Source of the DNA: Clostridiales bacterium
GTDB taxonomy: Bacteria; Bacillota; Clostridia; Christensenellales; Borkfalkiaceae
Direction of reading: 5' to 3'
DNA length: 64,000 nucleotides
NCBI GenBank assembly: GCA_015055505.1
Contig: SVIB01000003.1
Span: 1-64,000, forward strand
The number at the start of each line of letters is the position of its first letter. Position 1 is the first letter of the stretch. This document shows, piece after piece, positions 9,690 to 21,001 of the stretch. The notes below the pieces were generated by a model that was not told the DNA's origin, did no database searches, and worked only from the letters and a program-made list of their open reading frames with translations. The translations under genes were made by a program, and so were the position numbers.

Positions 9690-10008
9690 TTAAAATAAAG
9701 AGTTAAAGCCGCTAGTCGGCTTATTTCGTTTTGCAAAAAAAACAAGTAAAAGCACACTGCGTTATGCCAATCGGTAAAACGTAATGTGCTAAAATTATGT
9801 ATAGATAAAGGCTATGTCACAATCTATGGTTGACAGTCAAAGACTTATATGTTCCGCAATACAATTATTTTAAGGAGTGCCGTAATTTTTGCGACCAACA
9901 AAGTCGCCCCCATACGGAATACTTATTAAAATCCCGTCTTGCTCGCATCTAAATCTTTTAATTTTATCAACCTTTTATTGTGACGTAATGTAGATAATTA
10001 GAGGTAAA

Positions 10009-11589
10009 ATGTTACAGGTAAACGGCGTAAGTCTGCAGTTTGGCAGTAGAAAATTATTTGAAGACGTAAATTTAAAATTCACTAAGGGCAACTGTTACGG
10101 AATAATCGGCGCAAACGGTGCGGGAAAGTCTACTTTTTTAAAGATTTTATCAGGCGAACTTGAACCTCAAAAGGGCGAGGTTTTGCTCGATAAAAACGAG
10201 CGTATGTCAGTGCTTAGGCAAGACCAAAACGCTTTTGACGACCAAACGGTAATCCGTACGGTAATGCTCGGTCATAAGCGACTTGTCGATATAATGGACG
10301 AAAAAGACGCTCTTTACGCTAAAGAGGATTTTACGGACGAGGACGGAATAAAGGCAGGCGAACTTGAAAACGAGTTTGCTGAACTCGGCGGATGGGACGC
10401 TGAAAGCGAGGCGGAAAAACTTTTACAAGCCCTTGATATTCCCACGGAGCATTATTATCTCACTATGGGAGAGTTAGACGGCAAGGAAAAGGTTAAAATT
10501 CTTCTTGCACAAGCGCTTTTTGGAAATCCCGACGTACTTCTTTTGGACGAGCCTACCAACAACCTCGATATAAAGACGACTGAATGGCTTGAGAACTTTT
10601 TAATGGAATACGAGAATACTATAATCATAGTTTCTCACAACAGATATTTCTTAAATAAAGTTTGTACCTATATTTGCGACGTAGACTTTGGAAAGATTAA
10701 TCTATACTTTGGTAACTACGATTTTTGGTACAGAACGAGCCAACTTCTTGCCCGTCAGTTGAAAGAACAAAATAAAAAGGCGGAGCAAAGAGCAAAAGAA
10801 CTTAAAGAGTTTATAGCCCGTTTCTCGGCTAACGCGTCCAAATCTAAGCAAGCGACGGCAAGAAAGAAAGAACTTGAAAATTTGACTATAAACGACATTA
10901 AAATCTCGTCGAGAAAATATCCTTATATTAACTTCAAATACGACAGAGAAATAGGAAACGATATACTTTTCGTTGAAAATCTTTCAAAAGAGGGATATTT
11001 TGAGAACGTTTCATTTACGGTCGGTAAGGAAGAAAAAATCGGTATAGTTAGCAAAAACAGTAAGGCAATAACCATGCTTTACGATATTTTAGCAGGCAAA
11101 GAAACTGCGGATAGCGGTTATTATAAGTGGGGTAAGACTATTACGGCTACTTATCTTCCTCAAAATAACGACGAGTTTTTCGTGGGTTGCGATTTATCGC
11201 TCGTCGATTGGCTTTCAAGATTTTCGTACGACCATTACGAGGAATTCGTAAGAGGTTGGCTTGGAAGAATGCTATTCTCTGGAGAAGAGGCTCTTAAAAA
11301 GGCGTCGGTTATTTCAGGCGGAGAAAAGGTTAGATGTATGCTTGCAAAAATGATGCTTGAAGCAGGTAACTTTATGGTACTTGACGAGCCTACTAACCAT
11401 TTAGACTTAGAGTCGATTACCGCCCTTAACGACGGCTTGGTAAACTTTAAAGGCTGTATGCTTTTAACGAGTAACGACCGTGAACTTATGAATACGGTAT
11501 GTAACCGTATTATTGAAATTGACGGCGGAAAAGTGTACGACCGTCCCGTTGACTATAACACCTATCTTTTAGAGACGATTGATAGATAA
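10009..11589 (+). CDS. ABC-F family ATP-binding protein
   Basis: First Walker A GANGAGKST; LLLDEPTNNLD and VLDEPTNHLD Walker B motifs; no TM domain. Confidence 0.9.
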   Translation: MLQVNGVSLQFGSRKLFEDVNLKFTKGNCYGIIGANGAGKSTFLKILSGELEPQKGEVLLDKNERMSVLRQDQNAFDDQTVIRTVMLGHKRLVDIMDEKDALYAKEDFTDEDGIKAGELENEFAELGGWDAESEAEKLLQALDIPTEHYYLTMGELDGKEKVKILLAQALFGNPDVLLLDEPTNNLDIKTTEWLENFLMEYENTIIIVSHNRYFLNKVCTYICDVDFGKINLYFGNYDFWYRTSQLLARQLKEQNKKAEQRAKELKEFIARFSANASKSKQATARKKELENLTINDIKISSRKYPYINFKYDREIGNDILFVENLSKEGYFENVSFTVGKEEKIGIVSKNSKAITMLYDILAGKETADSGYYKWGKTITATYLPQNNDEFFVGCDLSLVDWLSRFSYDHYEEFVRGWLGRMLFSGEEALKKASVISGGEKVRCMLAKMMLEAGNFMVLDEPTNHLDLESITALNDGLVNFKGCMLLTSNDRELMNTVCNRIIEIDGGKVYDRPVDYNTYLLETIDR

Positions 11590-11645
11590 GTCGCCCTATA
11601 AGTTGATTAACAGTAAATTTTAATAATAATTAAGGAGATATATTT

Positions 11646-12662
11646 ATGAAAACTATTCTCGTAACCGGTGGAGCAGGATATATCGGCAGTCACACTTCTA
11701 TTGAACTTATTGAAGCGGGATACGATATAGTAGTCGTTGATAATCTTTCTAACAGTAAAGAAGAGGCAGTTAGAAGAGTTGAGGGAATCGTAGGCAAAAA
11801 GATTAAATTCTATAAAGCCGATATTTGCGATAAAGACGCAATGAGGAAAATTTTTGCCGAAAATAAATTCGACGCAGTTATAAATTTTGCTGGATATAAA
11901 GCAGTTGGAGAATCGGTTGCTAAGCCTTTGGAATATTACGAAAACAACATTTACGGTATGCTCGCCCTTTTGGACGTAATGAGAGAGTTTAACGTGAAAA
12001 ATCTCGTATTTTCCTCTTCGGCAACCGTTTACGGCAATCCTAAAACAGTTCCTATTACTGAGGATTTCCCCCTTTCGACGACTAACCCATACGGCAGTAC
12101 GAAACTCTTTATAGAGTATATTTTAAAGGACTTAGCAAAAGCGGATAAAGAATTTAATATTGCAATACTCCGTTATTTCAATCCGGTAGGCGCGCATCCG
12201 TGCGGACTTATCGGCGAAGACCCTAACGGTATTCCCAACAATCTTTGTCCTTATATTACAAAAGTTGCGGCAGGAAAACTCTCGGCTGTAAACGTTTTCG
12301 GTAACGACTACGACACTCCAGACGGTTCGGGCGTAAGAGATTACATACACGTAGTAGACCTTGCTAAAGGACACGTTTTGGCAGTTAATAAACTTCTTAC
12401 AAAGTCTGGCTTATTTATCGTAAATCTCGGTACGGGCAGAGGTTATAGCGTGCTTGAAATGATATCGGCGTTTTCAAAGGCGTTGGGAAGAGAAATTCCT
12501 TACGTAATTGCGCCTCGCCGTCCGGGGGATATAGCAACCTGCTATGCAGACCCTGCTTTAGCGGAGAGCCTTATCGGCTTTAAGGCTACTAAGACTTTAG
12601 ACGATATGTGCCGTGACGCACTTAATTGGCAAATGAAAAATCCCGACGGATATCCCGACTAA
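11646..12662 (+). CDS. galE: UDP-glucose 4-epimerase
   Basis: VTGGAGYIGSHT..., NPYGSTK active site, RYFNPVGAHPCGLIGEDP. Confidence 0.95.
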   Translation: MKTILVTGGAGYIGSHTSIELIEAGYDIVVVDNLSNSKEEAVRRVEGIVGKKIKFYKADICDKDAMRKIFAENKFDAVINFAGYKAVGESVAKPLEYYENNIYGMLALLDVMREFNVKNLVFSSSATVYGNPKTVPITEDFPLSTTNPYGSTKLFIEYILKDLAKADKEFNIAILRYFNPVGAHPCGLIGEDPNGIPNNLCPYITKVAAGKLSAVNVFGNDYDTPDGSGVRDYIHVVDLAKGHVLAVNKLLTKSGLFIVNLGTGRGYSVLEMISAFSKALGREIPYVIAPRRPGDIATCYADPALAESLIGFKATKTLDDMCRDALNWQMKNPDGYPD

Positions 12663-12810
12663 AAGTGGGGCTATAAGTCGATAAAAGCCACTTTTTTGAT
12701 TTAAACAGAATATAAAATAAGACGAATCGCAATTAAACGGTTCGTCTTTTGGTTTATTAAGGGTGAGAAACGTAAAACGGAAAACTAACGGTAAAAGATA
12801 TTAATTGACT

Positions 12811-13587
12811 ATGAAATTTTTAAAAGATTTACAAAAGATATTTTATCCAAGGAATTTAACTTGTTCGGTTTGCTCGCGTGAGAATTTTAACGGAAAGACG
12901 GTGTGCGACGGCTGTGAGGCGGTATTGCCTAAAAACGACGGCAATATTTGCGACCACTGTGGACGAAGAACTCCTTTCCCCGTTGCATACTGTGATTTTT
13001 GCAAGGGTAAAAGTTTGCATATCGACTGTATGCGCAGTGTGTTTGAATACGGCGAGCCGATAAGCGGTATGATTCGCAGGCTTAAGTATTACGGCGAAAA
13101 GCATTTAGCCGAGGAGTTTGCCCAAAGAATGGTAAGGGTGTATCATAGGTCGCTCCCTACGGTAGACGCGGTGGTATGTATCCCGTCGTCAAAGGCAAGA
13201 ATAAAAATGAAAGGCTACAACCAAAGTTTATTACTTGCAAAGGAAGTTGCCGAAAGATTAGAACTTCCGTTGATTAACGCTCTTGAAAAGACTAAGGATA
13301 CGGGTAGTCAAGTAGGTCTTAAACGCGAAGAGAGAAGGGCAAACTTAAAGGGAAGTTTTAAAGTAGTTGAAAGAGCAAAAGTAAAGGGCAAGAGAATTTT
13401 AATAGTAGACGACGTTGTGACTACGGGAACGACTCTTGAAATAGTCGCCGAAAAACTGAAAAACGAGGGAGCAAGCGAGGTTTACGGGATTGCGGTAGCT
13501 TCGGTTACAATGTCAAAAATTAAAACGGAGCAACGAGAACCGCTTGATAAAATTGTCGATAATGACGGTAAAATTGAACGAATATAA
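12811..13587 (+). CDS. comF: ComF family phosphoribosyltransferase-like protein
   Basis: Cys-rich N-terminus; IPSSKARIKMKGYNQS; ILIVDDVVTTGTT PRPP motif. Confidence 0.85.
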   Translation: MKFLKDLQKIFYPRNLTCSVCSRENFNGKTVCDGCEAVLPKNDGNICDHCGRRTPFPVAYCDFCKGKSLHIDCMRSVFEYGEPISGMIRRLKYYGEKHLAEEFAQRMVRVYHRSLPTVDAVVCIPSSKARIKMKGYNQSLLLAKEVAERLELPLINALEKTKDTGSQVGLKREERRANLKGSFKVVERAKVKGKRILIVDDVVTTGTTLEIVAEKLKNEGASEVYGIAVASVTMSKIKTEQREPLDKIVDNDGKIERI

Positions 13588-13727
13588 ATAAAAAAAGGCG
13601 GTCAAAGTGGCAAAAAATAATAATTTTACCAAAATATCACACAAAAACATTGTAAATTTATAATAAATATAGTAAAATATATAATAACAACAAAAATGGC
13701 AGTTTATGCCAATATGGAGAAAGTTAT

Positions 13728-16439
13728 ATGGGACTTATCAGGTATATACTCAATACAGATTCAAGAGTCAGTTTAAAGCGTATTAAAGCGCAAGCCGAAA
13801 AAATAATGGCGCTTTCGCCAAAATACGAAAAGATGACTGACGGCGAACTTAAAGAGCAAACCGATATTTTAAAGGCAAGATTGTCTAACGGAGAAACCTT
13901 AGACGATATTATGTACGACGCTTTCGCAGTTGTTAGAGAGGCTGCGTACAGAGTTTTAAATATGCGCCACTATATGGTGCAACTTATGGGCGGTATATGC
14001 GTGCACCAAGGCCGTGTAGCCGAACTTAAAACGGGTGAAGGTAAAACGCTTATGGCGACTCTTCCCGCTTATCTTAACGCCCTTTCGGGGAAAGGCGTTC
14101 ACTTAGTTACGGTAAACGATTATCTTGCAAAACGTGACGCGGAGTGGATGGGAAAAGTCTATAGATTTTTAGGTCTTACGGTAGGAGTAAACGTACACGA
14201 ACTCACCGATGACCAAAAGAGAGCGGCTTATAACTGCGATATAACCTACGGAACTAATAACGAATACGGTTTCGACTATCTCCGTGACAACCTCAAAAAG
14301 AGAAAGATTGATATGGTTCAACGCGGTCTTAACTTTGCAATCGTCGACGAAGTAGACTCTATTTTAATCGACGAGGCGAGAACTCCGCTTATAATTTCGG
14401 GTAGAGGAGAGAAGTCTTCAACCTTATATCTTGACTGTAACAGATTTGTCAAGACTTTAAAGGCAGACGAAGATTACAACCTTGATATAAAGGATAAAAC
14501 CGTACAAATTACCGAACAAGGCGCGGAAAAGGCTGAAAGATTTTTCAATATTGCAAATCTTTCCGACATTGAAAACGCAGACCTTAACCATCACATTCAA
14601 CAGGCATTAAAGGCGCATTTTATCTTTAAGAGGGATACCGATTACCTCGTATCCGACGGCGAAATTATAATCGTTGACGAATTTACCGGCCGTCTTATGA
14701 TTGGTAGAAGATACTCGGAAGGTTTACACCAAGCGATAGAGGCAAAGGAAAACGTTACCGTAAGAAACGAAAATAAGACGCACGCAACGATAACTTTCCA
14801 AAACTATTTCCGTTTATATAACAAACTTTCGGGTATGACGGGTACTGCTAAAACCGAAGAGGAAGAATTTAGAACGATTTACGGACTTGACGTGCTTGAA
14901 ATTCCCACTAATAAACCCGTACAAAGAGAGGATTTACCCGACGTAATTTATTCTACCGAGGCTGGAAAACTTAAAGCAATTATAAAAGAAATTATCGAAA
15001 GACACGAAAAGGGACAACCTATATTGGTAGGTACGGTAACCGTTGAAAAATCGGAAGAAATTTCGAGATGGCTTTTAAAGAATAAAGTAAAACACAACAT
15101 CTTAAACGCTAAAAACCACAGAAGAGAGGCTGAAATAATTGCTCAAGCAGGTAAAAAGGGCGCTGTTACTATTGCAACCAATATGGCAGGCCGTGGTACG
15201 GATATACTTTTAGGCGGTAACCCAGAATACCTTGCAAAGCAAGACCTTCGTAACGAGGGTATAGCCGAAGAACTCATAGATATCGCAACTTCTTACGTTC
15301 AAAACGTTTCGGACGAGGTAAAGGAAGTAAGAGCTAAATACCAAGAATATTATAAAGAGCATTCTTTAATTACCGACAAGGAAAAAGAAGAGGTAATAGC
15401 GCTTGGCGGTCTTCACATTATCGGTACTGAAAGACACGAATCAAGACGTATCGACAACCAACTTCGCGGTCGTAGCGGTCGTCAGGGGGACCCCGGTTCT
15501 TCGCTTTTCTTCATTTCGCTTGAAGACGATTTAGCAAAGCGTTTCGGCGGTGAAAGATTGCAAGGCATTTACAATATGTTCAAAGTTGACGAGGATACTC
15601 CTCTTCAATCCAAAATGCTTTCACGTTCTATTGAAAACGCTCAAAGAACTATCGAAGGTAAAAACTTCGGCATAAGAAAACATATTATTCAATACGACGA
15701 CGTAATGAACACTCAACGTCAAGTTATGTACGAAGAGAGAATGAAAGTCCTCCGCGGAGAAGACGTTCACCAAGACGTACTTAATCTTATTCCCGATTTC
15801 GTTACTGCAATCATTAACGAAAACGTAAACAAAGGTCAAGAACCGTCGTCTTGGGATAAGGACAAATTAAATAGGGCGTTAGAGGCTAAGGCTCTTCCTC
15901 AAGACACTGAATTTATTACCGACGAAATTTTAGAGAAATGGGACTACGAATATATAGTTAATCAAACTATAGACAAGGTTATTGAGTGTTACGAGGCTAA
16001 AATTAAAGCCGTTGAAGACGACAACGAAGGCAGACCCGAAAACGAAAAAATACATTATAGCGACTTTGAAAGATTTATCTTCTTGCAAGTGGTTGACAGT
16101 AAATGGATAGACCATATTGATGCGATGGATAAATTAAAGAGGGGTATTTCGCTCCGTGGATACGCTCACGAAGACCCCGTTATTGCGTATAAAAAGGAAG
16201 GTCTTGAAATGTTTGAAGAGATGACTGCAAGCATACAGGACGAAGTCGTTTTATACCTTTTAAAGTCGGAAATAAAGAGAAAGGAAAAACCCGTAGAAAA
16301 GCCGGTTGAACTCGTAGAGTCGGGCGGTAGCGCGGGCGCTGAATCGAGAGGTCCTATCGTAAAGACGAGTACGGTTGGCAGAAACGACCCATGTCCTTGC
16401 GGTTCGGGTAAAAAGTTTAAAAACTGTTGCGGAAGATAA
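13728..16439 (+). CDS. secA: preprotein translocase ATPase SecA
   Basis: AELKTGEGKTL, VDEVDSILIDEARTPLIISG, C-terminal NDPCPCGSGKKFKNCCGR. Confidence 0.97.
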   Translation: MGLIRYILNTDSRVSLKRIKAQAEKIMALSPKYEKMTDGELKEQTDILKARLSNGETLDDIMYDAFAVVREAAYRVLNMRHYMVQLMGGICVHQGRVAELKTGEGKTLMATLPAYLNALSGKGVHLVTVNDYLAKRDAEWMGKVYRFLGLTVGVNVHELTDDQKRAAYNCDITYGTNNEYGFDYLRDNLKKRKIDMVQRGLNFAIVDEVDSILIDEARTPLIISGRGEKSSTLYLDCNRFVKTLKADEDYNLDIKDKTVQITEQGAEKAERFFNIANLSDIENADLNHHIQQALKAHFIFKRDTDYLVSDGEIIIVDEFTGRLMIGRRYSEGLHQAIEAKENVTVRNENKTHATITFQNYFRLYNKLSGMTGTAKTEEEEFRTIYGLDVLEIPTNKPVQREDLPDVIYSTEAGKLKAIIKEIIERHEKGQPILVGTVTVEKSEEISRWLLKNKVKHNILNAKNHRREAEIIAQAGKKGAVTIATNMAGRGTDILLGGNPEYLAKQDLRNEGIAEELIDIATSYVQNVSDEVKEVRAKYQEYYKEHSLITDKEKEEVIALGGLHIIGTERHESRRIDNQLRGRSGRQGDPGSSLFFISLEDDLAKRFGGERLQGIYNMFKVDEDTPLQSKMLSRSIENAQRTIEGKNFGIRKHIIQYDDVMNTQRQVMYEERMKVLRGEDVHQDVLNLIPDFVTAIINENVNKGQEPSSWDKDKLNRALEAKALPQDTEFITDEILEKWDYEYIVNQTIDKVIECYEAKIKAVEDDNEGRPENEKIHYSDFERFIFLQVVDSKWIDHIDAMDKLKRGISLRGYAHEDPVIAYKKEGLEMFEEMTASIQDEVVLYLLKSEIKRKEKPVEKPVELVESGGSAGAESRGPIVKTSTVGRNDPCPCGSGKKFKNCCGR

Positions 16440-16454
16440 TTCCGCGGAAAATAA

Positions 16455-16484
16455 AAGCGTAGTCACTGTTAGCGACTACGCTTA
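16455..16484. terminator. hairpin after secA
   Basis: agcgtagtc...gactacgct followed by a T-rich tract. Confidence 0.5.
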
Positions 16485-16588
16485 CACAATTTTAAGGTTC
16501 GTTTATAACACAGCCTAAAAAATTAAAGGAAAATTGCCAAAATAAAAGAAAAGCGAACCTGTATCTATAAATTTAAGGAGGTTTAATC

Positions 16589-17687
16589 ATGATAAGATAC
16601 GACATTTATGAAGAAAAAGTAAGAGGGCTTTACAGGACTTTAGAAGAGGCAGGATACTCTCTTTGACGTCGATAATCTCCGTCTTAAATTAAAAGAATTA
16701 GAGGCTGAACTTGAAAAACCCGAAGTTTGGTCAAATATAGAAAAATCCGCGCAAATAAGCAGAGAGGCTCAGTCCGTAAGAAATAAACTCGACGTTTACG
16801 ACAAGGCTATGACGGCAGTTCAAGACGCCGAAGTTATGATTCAACTTGCTCAAGAGGAAAACGACGAGAGCATTATTGAAGAGGTGGACAGAGATTTAAC
16901 TCTTGCTGAAAAAGAAATTGAAGAGATTAGACTCCGCACTCTTTTAAGAGGTAAATACGACAACTGCGACGCCATTTTAACTTTGCACGCAGGGGCGGGC
17001 GGAACGGAAGCCTGCGATTGGACGGAAATGCTTTACCGTATGTATATTTGCTACGCCGAAAAGCACGGCTATAAACTCACCGAGTACGATAGATTAGACG
17101 GCGACGGCGCAGGGCTTAAATCGGTATGCTTTAAGTTAGAGGGCGAAAACGCTTACGGATATATGAAAGCCGAAAAAGGTATTCATAGACTCGTACGTAT
17201 ATCTCCTTTTGACGCTAACGCAAGAAGACAAACTTCCTTTTCGTCGGTTGACGTAATGCCTGATATTCAAGACGACGGCGATATTGAAATTCGCGCGGAA
17301 GACCTTAAAGTGGACACTTACCGTTCGTCGGGCGCAGGCGGTCAGCACGTAAATAAAACTGAGTCGGCAATTAGAATTACCCATATTCCTACGGGAATTA
17401 TCGTTGCTTGTCAAAACGAGCGTAGCCAAGTTCAAAACCGTGAACAGGCTATGAGAATGCTTAAGTCTAAACTCTTAGAAAAGAGAGAAGAAGAAAGACT
17501 TGCAGAGGCAAGCGAGATAAAGGGTGAAATTAAGAAAATAGAGTGGGGCAGTCAAATAAGAAGTTACGTATTTTGCCCATATACAATGGTAAAAGACCAC
17601 AGAACGGGTAGTGAAACGGGTAACGTTGACGCCGTAATGGACGGTGAAATCGACCAATTTATCATTGATTATCTTAAAAAGAGTTAA
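16589..17687 (+). CDS. prfB: peptide chain release factor 2 with programmed +1 frameshift, join(16589..16663,16665..17687)
   Basis: ORF0 MIRYDIYEEKVRGLYRTLEEAGYSL ends CTT TGA C at 16661; a +1 shift gives DVDNLRLKLKELEAEL... in frame with the RF2 body (GAGGQHVNKTESAIRITH). Confidence 0.95.
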
Positions 17688-17690
17688 TTT

Positions 17691-18737
17691 ATGTACGCCG
17701 ATAAAATAAAAGAATTCAAAATAAAAAAAGACGCCGTTATTTTAGCGATAGAATCGTCTTGCGACGAAACTGCGGCGGCGGTTATAAAGAGTGGAAGAGA
17801 GATTTTATCAAACGAGATAATGAGTTCTTGCACCGAGCATATAAAGTTTGGCGGTGTAGTCCCAGAAATTGCGTCAAGGGCGCATACGACTGCCATTTCA
17901 CTCGTAGTAGATAAAGCCGTAAAATCGGCAGGAATTACTTTAAAGGATATAGACGCGGTTGCCGTAACCTACGGGGCGGGGCTTTTAGGCGCGCTTTTAG
18001 TAGGGGTTAGTTACGCTAAAACGCTTGCATATTCGCTTGGTATTCCGCTTATTCCCGTAAGTCATATAAGAGGACATCTTTCGGCTGCGTATTTGGCTGA
18101 TAAGGAGTTAAAACCGCCCTTTATAAGTTTGCTTGCAAGCGGTGGGCATACTGCCGTTATAGTCGTTAAAGACTACGGAGATTATCAAATTTTGGGCTCG
18201 ACTTTAGACGACGCAGTTGGTGAGGCTTTCGATAAGGTTGCAAGGGTTTTGGGTTTAACCTATCCCGGCGGACCTAATATTGAAAGGCTTGCAAAAGAGG
18301 GCGAAAACAATATAAAACTCCCCAAAATGTTAAAGGGCGAAGGCGGTTATAATTTTTCGTATAGCGGTCTTAAAACTGCGGTTATTAATTATACTCACGG
18401 CAAAGAGCAAAAGGGCGAAGAGTATAATAGAGCGGATGTTGCCTCGTCTTTTCAGTCGTCGGCAGTTGATATCTTAATTGAAAAAGCTGTAGAGGCAAGT
18501 AAGGAATATAATATTCCCGTAATTACCGCGGGGGGTGGAGTCGTTGCAAACGGCTATCTTCGTGACGGGCTAACTAAGGCGTGCGAGAAAAATTCTATTA
18601 AACTCGTATTACCGCCAAAAGGACTTTGTACCGATAACGCCGCAATGATAGGCGCTGAGGGATATATTCAGTACCAAAAAGGCAACTTTGCAAGTTTAGA
18701 CCTTAACGCCTCGGCAAGGGTTGATTTACAACTGTAA
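17691..18737 (+). CDS. tsaD: tRNA N6-adenosine threonylcarbamoyltransferase
   Basis: ILAIESSCDETAAAVI, HIRGHLSAAYL, LLASGGHT. Confidence 0.95.
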   Translation: MYADKIKEFKIKKDAVILAIESSCDETAAAVIKSGREILSNEIMSSCTEHIKFGGVVPEIASRAHTTAISLVVDKAVKSAGITLKDIDAVAVTYGAGLLGALLVGVSYAKTLAYSLGIPLIPVSHIRGHLSAAYLADKELKPPFISLLASGGHTAVIVVKDYGDYQILGSTLDDAVGEAFDKVARVLGLTYPGGPNIERLAKEGENNIKLPKMLKGEGGYNFSYSGLKTAVINYTHGKEQKGEEYNRADVASSFQSSAVDILIEKAVEASKEYNIPVITAGGGVVANGYLRDGLTKACEKNSIKLVLPPKGLCTDNAAMIGAEGYIQYQKGNFASLDLNASARVDLQL

Positions 18738-18768
18738 AAGTGGGCGTATAAGTCGATTATCGACAGTT

Positions 18769-19110
18769 TTAGATGGGTAAAGACAAAACTGCTTTATAAA
18801 AAGTACCGTTAAAAACCCAAAAATCGTGTACGTAGCCTATAATTAAAAAGTAAAGATTGCAAACGACGATTACGGGCATAAACACCATAAGGAAAAGACT
18901 TCTCGTGCGGAATTTAAGAACGAACATAGCAACGTAAATTCCTAACGCACCGCCGAGTAATGCGGTGATAAAAAGACTTCCGTCGCGTACCTTATTGCAA
19001 TCTCCCTCTTCTTCCGCCTTCTTTTGAGAGCGGAGAAGTAAAAAGGAATAGACGTTAATTGAAATATAATAGACTATTACTAAAATTTGAATAAGTATAA
19101 GCATTTGCAT
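18769..19110 (-). CDS. DUF1294 family membrane protein
   Basis: LLGGALGIYVAMFVLKFRTRSLFLMVFMPVI pattern. Confidence 0.75.
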   Translation of the reverse strand: MQMLILIQILVIVYYISINVYSFLLLRSQKKAEEEGDCNKVRDGSLFITALLGGALGIYVAMFVLKFRTRSLFLMVFMPVIVVCNLYFLIIGYVHDFWVFNGTFYKAVLSLPI

Positions 19111-19142
19111 ATATTATGTGCAAAACTAAAGAGGATTAAACA

Positions 19143-20966
19143 ATGTTTTTACCCGTGAGTTGGGAAGAAACCGAAGGTTATCTTGATTTCGTGCTTATAG
19201 CGAGCGACGCATACGTGGACCATCCTACTTACGGGCACGCAGTTATTGCAAGAGTCGTAGAGAGCAGAGGTTTTAAAATAGGAATAATACCGCAACCTAT
19301 AGTAGACGGCGACTATAAGGTACTGCCTACTCCTAATATCGCTTATCTCGTAAGCGGAGGAGTGGTAGATTCTATGGTCAACAACTACACGGTTGCGAAA
19401 AATAAGAGAAAAGGCGACGTGTACAGTCCTTTGTCTAAGCAGGGAAAACGCCCCGATAGGCAAGTGACCGTGTATACGAAAACGCTAAAAAGACTTTTCC
19501 CTGAAATTCCCGTAATAATCGGCGGAGTTGAGGCAAGTTTAAGGCGTTTTGCCCATTACGATTATTGGTCGGACAGTGTAATGCAGTCGGTTTTAACCGA
19601 TTCCGGCGCGGATATGCTAATCTACGGCATGGGCGAAAAACCCGTTTGGGATATTTTAGATAGGCTTTCAAGACATATTCCCCTTTATAAAATACGCGAC
19701 GTAAGAGGTACGTGCGTAAAAATAAGCGGAGAAGAAGTTGAAAATTATAGACAAAAAGGCGCGGTTATAATTCCTTCATACGACGAGGTCGTAAGCGATA
19801 AATTAAAATACGCTAAGGCGTTCCGCCAGCAGGAGAGAAATACCGACGCGCTAAACGCGGACGTACTTATACAAAAGCAAAAAAACGGCGAATACGTACT
19901 CCAAAATTTGCCCGCATACCCCTTGACTGAGCAAGAAATGGACGAGATTTATTCCCTTCCTTACGAAAGGACTTGGCACCCTATGTACGATAAAGAGGGC
20001 GGTATAAAGTCTATTGAAGAGGTTAAGTTTTCGGTAACCAGCCATAGAGGTTGTTACGGCAGTTGTTCGTTTTGTTCAATCAATTATCATCAAGGTAGAA
20101 GAATACAAAAGCGTAGCGATAAGTCGATTATCGACGAAATTGAGATGCTAACGCACGATAAAGACTTCAAAGGATATATTAACGATTTATCAGGTCCGTC
20201 GGCAAATTTTAGAGAGCCTGCGTGCGAAAAACAAAAAACTCACGGGGTGTGTAAAGATAAATATTGCATAGGTTACACGCCTTGTAAGAATTTGAAAGTA
20301 GACCATACGGGCTTTTTGGAACTTTTAAAAAAGGCGCGTAGCGTAAAAGGGGTAAAGAAGGTCTTTATCCGTAGCGGAATAAGATACGACTATATCGTAT
20401 ACGATAAAGAGAGTAAGGTGTTAGAAACTCTTTGCGCTCATCATATAAGCGGACAACTAAAAGTTGCGCCCGAGCACATGAGCGATAGAGTTTTAAAGGC
20501 TATGAACAAACCTTCGTTTTCAGTTTACAAGACTTTTGACGAAAAATACAAAGCGATAAACGCCTCGATAGGAAAAAAACAGTTTATAGTTCCTTATCTA
20601 ATTTCTTCCCATCCCGAAAGCAGGGTGGAAGACGCGGTTAAACTCACTGAATATTTAAAGAGTATTCATTATATGCCTGAACAGGTTCAGGATTTCTATC
20701 CAACGCCGTCAACGAGGGCGACTTGTATGTATTATACGGGGATAGACCCCGACACTTTAAAAGAAGTTTACGTACCTAAAACGCCAAAAGAAAAGGCAAT
20801 GCAAAGGGCTTTACTTCAATATAGAATGCCAAAAAACGCCGAACTTATTAAAGAAGCCTATAAAATTTCGGGTGTTTCGCAAAAAAATACTAATAAAAAC
20901 ACTCAAAATAAAGGAAATCGCGTAAATAAGTTTGCAAAAAATAAAAAATATGGTAAAATGAAATAA
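19143..20966 (+). CDS. YgiQ-family radical SAM protein
   Basis: [10 protein letters not shown] radical SAM CX3CX2[31 protein letters not shown]. Confidence 0.92.
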   Translation: MFLPVSWEETEGYLDFVLIASDAYVDHPTYGHAVIARVVESRGFKIGIIPQPIVDGDYKVLPTPNIAYLVSGGVVDSMVNNYTVAKNKRKGDVYSPLSKQGKRPDRQVTVYTKTLKRLFPEIPVIIGGVEASLRRFAHYDYWSDSVMQSVLTDSGADMLIYGMGEKPVWDILDRLSRHIPLYKIRDVRGTCVKISGEEVENYRQKGAVIIPSYDEVVSDKLKYAKAFRQQERNTDALNADVLIQKQKNGEYVLQNLPAYPLTEQEMDEIYSLPYERTWHPMYDKEGGIKSIEEVKFSVTSHRGCYGSCSFCSINYHQGRRIQKRSDKSIIDEIEMLTHDKDFKGYINDLSGPSANFREPACEKQKTHGVCKDKYCIGYTPCKNLKVDHTGFLELLKKARSVKGVKKVFIRSGIRYDYIVYDKESKVLETLCAHHISGQLKVAPEHMSDRVLKAMNKPSFSVYKTFDEKYKAINASIGKKQFIVPYLISSHPESRVEDAVKLTEYLKSIHYMPEQVQDFYPTPSTRATCMYYTGIDPDTLKEVYVPKTPKEKAMQRALLQYRMPKNAELIKEAYKISGVSQKNTNKNTQNKGNRVNKFAKNKKYGKMK

Positions 20967-21001
20967 AGTTTGTAATAAAGATATTTAAGCGGAGGCAAGT
21001 T

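Noticed and set aside
12132-12374. Minus-strand ORF inside galE, and similar shadow ORFs in secA, prfB, tig and typA
   Set aside because: Antisense of strongly conserved genes; no RBS or family signal.
20115-20135. gataagtcgattatcgac in the YgiQ-family gene as another copy of the 16-bp motif
   Set aside because: Partial match within a coding region; not counted among the motif copies.
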